The translations under genes were made by a program, and so were the position numbers. The notes beneath the pieces are model-generated. The model worked only from the letters and a program-made list of their open reading frames with translations. It was not told the DNA's origin and did not search any database. A stretch of DNA of 64,000 nucleotides, taken from assembly GCA_036925085.1 (NCBI GenBank), contig JAUPFP010000111.1, forward strand, positions 124,001 to 188,000, written 5' to 3'. Shown here one piece after another: positions 58,496-64,000 of the stretch (the stretch's first letter is position 1; every line of letters starts with the position of its first letter). The stretch is from Brachycybe producta (taxonomy: Eukaryota; Arthropoda; Diplopoda; Playtdesmida; Andrognathidae).

Positions 58496-61400
58496 TTTGA
58501 AGTTGAATTTGAAGTTGTATTTGAAGTTGAAGTTAAAGTTGAAGCTCCTTTTGAAATTGAAGTTGAAGTTGAAGTTAAAGTTAAAGTTGAAAATAAAGTT
58601 AAAGTTAAAGTTGAAGTGGAATTTGAATTTGAAGTGGAATTTGAATTTGAAGTTGAATTTGAAGTTGAATTTGAAGTTGAATTTGAAGTTTAGTTTGATG
58701 TTGAATTTGAAGTTGATTTTGAAGTTGATTTTGAAGTTGAATTTGAAGTTGAATTTGAAGTTGAATTTGAAGTTGAACTTGAAGTTGAATTTGAAGTTCA
58801 ATTTGAAGTTCAATTTAAAGTTCAATTTGAAGTTCAATTTGAAGTCAAATTTGAAGTCGAAATTGAAGTCGAATTTGAATTCGAATTTGAAGTCGAATTT
58901 GAAGTTAAAGTTGAAGTTAATTTGGAAATTAAAGTTGAAGTTGAAGTTGAAGTTAAAGTTGAAAATAAAGTATAAGTTGAAGTGAAATACGAAGTTGAAA
59001 TTGAAGTTAAAGTTCAAACTGAAGTTGAATTTGAAGTTGAATTTGAAGTTAAAGTTGAATTTGAAGTTGAATTTGAATTTGAATTTGAAGTTGAAGTTGA
59101 ATTTGATGTTGAATTTGAAGTTGAATTTGAAGTTGAAGTTAAAGTTGAAGTTAATTTTGAAATTAAAGTTAAAGTTGAAGTTGAAGTTAAAGTTGAAATT
59201 AAAGTATAAGTTGAAGTGAAATATGAAGTTGAAATTAAAGTTAAAGTTCAAACTGAAGTTGAATTTGAAGTTGAATTTGAAGATGAATTTGAAGTTGAAT
59301 TTGAAGTTGAGTTTGAAGTTAAATTTGAAGTTGAATTTGAAGTTGAATTTGAAGTTGAATTTGAAGTTGAATTTGAAATTGAATTTGAAGTTGAATTTGA
59401 AGTTGAATTTGAAGTTGAATTTGAAGTTGAATTTGAAGTTGAATTTGAAGTTGAATTTGAAGTTGAAGTTAAAGTTGAAGTTAAAGTTGAAGTTAATTTT
59501 GAAATTAAAGTTAAAGTTGAAGTTGAAGTTAAAGTTGAAATTAAAGTATAAGTTGAAGTGAAATATGAAGTTGAAATTAAAGTTAAAGTTCAAACTGAAG
59601 TTGAATTTGAAGTTGAATTTGAAGATGAATTTGAAGTTGAATTTGAAGTTGAGTTTGAAGTTAAATTTGAAGTTGAATTTGAAGTTGAATTTGAAGTTGA
59701 ATTTGAAGTTGAATTTGAAGTTGAATTTGAAGTTGAATTTGAAGTTGAATTTGAAGTTGAATTTGAAGTTGAATTTGAAGTTGAATTTGAAGTTGAATTT
59801 GAAGTTGAATTTGAAGTTGAATTTGAAGTTGAATTTGCAGTTGAATTTGAAGTTGAATTTGAAGTTGAATTTGAAGTTGAATTTGAAGTTGAATTTGAAG
59901 TTGAATTTGAAGTTGAATTTGAAGTTGAATTTGAAGTTGAATTTGAACTTGAATTTGAAGTTGAAGTTGAAGTTGAAGTTGAAGTTGAATTTGAAGTAGA
60001 TTTTGAAGTTGAATTTGAAGTTGTATTTGAAGTTGAAGTTAAAGTTAAAGATGAAAATAAAGTTAAAGTTAAAGTTGAAGTGGAATTTGAATTTGAAGTT
60101 GAATTTGAAGTTGAATTTGAAGTTGAATTTGAAGTTGAATTTGAAGTTGAATTTGAAGTTGAACTTGAAGTTGAATTTGAAGTTGAATTTGAAGTTGATT
60201 TTGAAGTTGAATTTGAAGTTGAATTTGAAGTTGAATTTGAAGTTGAACTTGAAGTTGAATTTGAAGTTCAATTTGAAGTTAATTTTGAAATTAAAGTTAA
60301 AGTTGAACTTGAAGTTAAAGTTGAAATTAAAGTATAAGTTGAAGTGAAATATGAAGTTGAAATTGAAGTTAAAGTTCAAACTGAAGTTGAATTTGAAGTT
60401 GAATTTGAAGATGAATTTGAAGTTGAATTTGAAGTTGAGTTTGAAGTTAAATTTGAAGTTGAAGTTGAAGTTGAATTTGAAGTTGAATTTGAAATTGAAT
60501 TTGAAGTCGAATTTGAAGTTGAATTTGAAGTCGAATTTGAAGTCGAATTTGAAGTCGAATTTGAAGTCGAATTTGAAGTTGAATTTGAAGTTGAATTTGA
60601 AGTTGAGTTTGAAGTTGAATTTGAAGTCGAATTTGAAGTCGAATTTGAAGTTGAATTTGAAGTTGAATTTGAAGTTGAATTTGAAGTTGAATTTGAAGTT
60701 GAATTTGAAGTTGAATTTGAAGTTGAACTTGAAGTTGAATTTGAAGTTGAATTTGAAGTTGAATTTGAAGTTGAATTTGAAGTTGAGTTTGATGTTGAGT
60801 TTGAAGTTGATTTTGAAGTTGAATTTGAAGTTGAACTTGAAGTTCAATTTGAAGTTGAATTTGAAGTTCAATTTAAAGTTCAATTTGAAGTTCAATTTGA
60901 AGTTGAGTTTGAAGTAGAATTTGAAGTTGAATTTGAAGTTGAATTTGAAGTTGAATTTGAAGTTGACATTGAAGTTGAATTTGAAGTTGAATTTGGAATT
61001 GGATTTGAAGTCAAATTTGAAGTCGAATTTGAAGTCGAATTTGAAGTCGAATTTGAAGTTGAATTTGAAGTTGAGTTTGATGTTGAGTTTGAAGTTGATT
61101 TTGAAGTTGAATTTGAAGTTGAATTTGAAGTTGAAGTTGAATTTGAAGTTGAATTTGAAGTTGAAGTTAAAGTTGAAGTTAATTTGGAAATTAAAGTTGA
61201 AGTTGAAGTTGAAGTTAAAGTTGAAAATAAAGTATAAGTTGAAGTGAAATACGAAGTTGAAATTGAAGTTAAAGTTCAAACTGAAGTTGAATTTGAAGTT
61301 GAATTTGAAGTTGAATTTGAAGTTGAATTTGAAGTTGAATTTGAAGTTGAATTTGAAGTTGAATTTGAAGTTGAATTTGAAGTTGAATTTGAAGTTGAAT

Positions 61401-64000
61401 TTGAAGTTGAATTTGAAGTTGAATTTGAGGTTGAATTTGAAGTTGAATTTGAAGTTGAATTTGAAGTTGAATTTGAAGTAGATTTTGAAGTTGAATTTGA
61501 AGTTGTATTTGAAGTTGAAGTTAAAGTTGAAGCTCCTTTTGAAATTGAAGTTGAAGTTGAAGTTAAAGTTAAAGTTGAAAATAAAGTTAAAGTTAAAGTT
61601 GAAGTGGAATTTGAATTTGAAGTGGAATTTGAATTTGAAGTTGAATTTGAAGTTGAATTTGAAGTTGAATTTGAAGTTTAGTTTGATGTTGAATTTGAAG
61701 TTGATTTTGAAGTTGAATTTGAAGTTGAATTTGAAGTTGAACTTGAAGTTGAATTTGACGTTCAATTTGAAGTTCAATTTAAAGTTCAATTTGAAGTTCA
61801 ATTTGAAGTCAAATTTGAAGTCGAAATTGAAGTCGAATTTGAATTCGAATTTGAAGTTGAATTTGAAGTTGAATTTGAAGTTGAATTTGAAGTTGAATTT
61901 GAAGTAGATTTTGAAGTTGAATTTGAAGTTGTATTTGAAGTTGAAGTTAAAGTTGAAGCTCCTTTTGAAATTGAAGTTGAAGTTGAAGTTAAAGTTAAAG
62001 TTGAAAATAAAGTTAAAGTTAAAGTTAAAGTTCAAGTGGAATTTGAATTTGAAGTGGAATTTGAATTTGAAGTTGAATTTGAAGTTGAATTTGAAGTTTA
62101 GTTTGATGTTGAATTTGAAGTTGATTTTGAAGTTGATTTTGAAGTTGAATTTGAAGTTGAATTTGAAGTTGAATTTGAAGTTGAACTTGAAGTTGAATTT
62201 GAAGTTCAATTTGAAGTTCAATTTAAAGTTCAATTTGAAGTTCAATTTGAAGTCAAATTTGAAGTCGAAATTGAAGTCGAATTTGAATTCGAATTTGAAG
62301 TCGAATTTGAAGTTAAAGTTGAAGTTAATTTGGAAATTAAAGTTGAAGTTGAAGTTGAAGTTAAAGTTGAAAATAAAGTATAAGTTGAAGTGAAATACGA
62401 AGTTGAAATTGAAGTTAAAGTTCAAACTGAAGTTGAATTTGAAGTTGAATTTGAAGTTAAAGTTGAATTTGAAGTTGAATTTGAATTTGAATTTGAAGTT
62501 GAAGTTGAATTTGATGTTGAATTTGAAGTTGAATTTGAAGTTGAAGTTAAAGTTGAAGTTAATTTTGAAATTAAAGTTAAAGTTGAAGTTGAAGTTAAAG
62601 TTGAAATTAAAGTATAAGTTGAAGTGAAATATGAAGTTGAAATTAAAGTTAAAGTTCAAACTGAAGTTGAATTTGAAGTTGAATTTGAAGATGAATTTGA
62701 AGTTGAATTTGAAGTTGAGTTTGAAGTTAAATTTGAAGTTGAATTTGAAGTTGAATTTGAAGTTGAATTTGAAGTTGAATTTGAAGTTGAATTTGAAGTC
62801 AAATTTGAAGTCGAATTTGAAGTCGAATTTGAAGTTGAGTTTGATGTTGAGTTTGAAGTTGATTTTGAAGTTGAATTTGAAGTTGAATTTGAAGTTGAAC
62901 TTGAAGTTGAATTTGAAGTTGAATTTGAAGTTCAATTTAAAGTTCAATTTGAAGTTCAATTTGAAGTTGAATTTGAAGTAGAATTTGAAGTTGAATTTGA
63001 AGTTGAATTTGAAGTTGAATTTGAAGTTGAATTTGGAATTGAATTTGAAGTCGAATTTGAAGTCGAATTTGAAGTCGAATTTGAAGTCGAAATTGAAGTC
63101 GAATTTGAAGTCGAATTTGAAGTCGAATTTGAAGTCGAATTTGAAGTCGAATTTGAAGTCGAATTTGAAGTTGAATTAGAAGTTGAATTTGAAGTCGAAT
63201 TTGAAGTTGAATTTGAAGTTGAATTTGAAGTTGAATTTGAAGTTGAATTTGAAGTTGAATTTGAAGTTGAATTTGAAGTTGAATTTGAAGTTGAATTTGA
63301 AGTTGAATTTGAAGTTGAATTTGAAGTTGAATTTGAAGTTGAATTTGAAGTTGAATTTGAAGTTGAACTTGAAGTTGAATTTGAAGTTGAAGTTGAATTT
63401 GAAGTTGAATTTGAAGTTGAATTTGAAGTAGATTTTGAAGTTGAATTTGAAGTTGTATTTGAAGTTGAAGTTAAAGTTGAAGCTCCTTTTGAAATTGAAG
63501 TTGAAGTTGAAGTTAAAGTTAAAGTTGAAAATAAAGTTAAAGTTAAAGTTGAAGTGGAATTTGAATTTGAAGTTGAATTTGATGTTGAATTTGAAGTTGA
63601 ATTTGAAGTTTAGTTTGATGTTGAATTTGAAGTTGATTTTGAAGTTGAATTTGAAGTTGAATTTGAAGTTGAATTTGAAGTTGAATTTGAAGTTGAACTT
63701 GAAGTTGAATTTGAAGTTGAATTTGAAGTTCAATTTAAAGTTCAATTTGAAGTTCAATTTGAAGTCAAATTTGAAGTCGAAATTGAAGTCGAATTAGAAT
63801 TCGAATTTGAAGTCGAATTTGAAGTCGAATTTGAAGTAGAATTTGAAGTCGAATTTGAATTTGAATTTGAAGTTGAATTTGAAGTTGAATTTGAAGTTGA
63901 ATTTGAAGTTGAATTTGAAGTTGAATTTGAAGTAGAATTTGAATTTGAATTTGAAGTTGAATTTGAAGTTGAATTTGAAGTTGAATTTGAAGTTGAATTT

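Larger units (their letters stand above)
49080..64000 (+). repeat. Hexamer/12-mer satellite array, right part
   Basis: Same hexamer family as the left arm and in register with it across the element. It holds the cassettes GTATAAGTTGAAGTGAAAT and GAAGCTCCTTTTGAAATT at many places, CpG runs (for example 52838-52920 and 63044-63171) and the 2,430-bp duplication. Offsets of 3,408 bp link 58982/62390 and 59216/62624. No gene or other element is seen to the window end, where the array continues. Confidence 0.97.

Noticed and set aside
52574-62959. Minus-strand open frame of 3,461 codons and many similar long frames in the satellite on both strands
   Set aside because: They encode only Asn-Phe/Lys-Phe, Glu-Phe/Glu-Val or Ser/Thr-Asn alternations. 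Five of six frames of the hexamer lack stops, several overlap in different frames, and there are no gene signals around them.
1-64000. Telomere or proven centromere identity of the satellite
   Set aside because: The hexamer does not match telomeric repeats, and centromere function cannot be read from sequence alone.

Overview
The window is eukaryotic repeat DNA, about 51 kb of satellite split by one long LTR retrotransposon. There are no ordinary cellular genes, no tRNA or rRNA genes and no bacterial-type operons. The element is Ty3/Gypsy-type (Metaviridae), without a recognisable chromodomain. An animal host seems most likely, but nothing in the sequence fixes the species.

Layout. Positions 1-35971 and 49080-64000 are a satellite built from hexamers, mainly alternating GAATTT and GAAGTT (a 12-bp dimer). 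Recurrent variants are GAAGTC, GAAATT, AAAGTT, CAATTT, GAACTT, GATGTT and GTATTT. The plus strand carries almost no cytosine. Variant order is conserved over kilobases, giving large higher-order tandem duplications: about 4.2 kb (7.7-11.9 and 11.9-15.3 kb), 4,035 bp (21.0-25.0 and 25.0-29.0 kb) and 2,430 bp (53.9-56.3 and 56.3-58.5 kb). Five of six frames of the hexamer array lack stops, so very long dipeptide-repeat reading frames occur. They are composition artefacts and are not annotated as genes.

The retrotransposon spans 35972-49079 (13,108 bp). Its two 836-bp LTRs differ by 8 substitutions, counted by eye. It is flanked by a 4-bp duplication (AAGT) that keeps the hexamer register of the satellite intact. 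From 5' to 3' it contains the LTR (TATA box, AATAAA, several perfect inverted repeats), a putative primer-binding site and a 0.9-kb leader made of 71-72-bp hairpin repeats. Then come gag with a CCHC knuckle, a -1 frameshift site (GTTAAAC plus hairpin) and pol (protease, RT, RNase H, integrase). A second hairpin-rich spacer with splice-like borders follows, then a long third ORF that is not an envelope gene, a weak polypurine tract and the 3' LTR.

The copy is damaged. gag has an in-frame TAG, pol has an in-frame TGA and TAG, and the integrase has substitutions at two normally invariant positions. ORF3 changes frame twice with offsetting shifts. The near-identical LTRs still point to a fairly recent insertion into the satellite.

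Most worth following up are the hairpin arrays in both non-coding spacers of the element, the unrecognised third ORF and its possible spliced expression, and the higher-order organisation and CpG clustering of the satellite.
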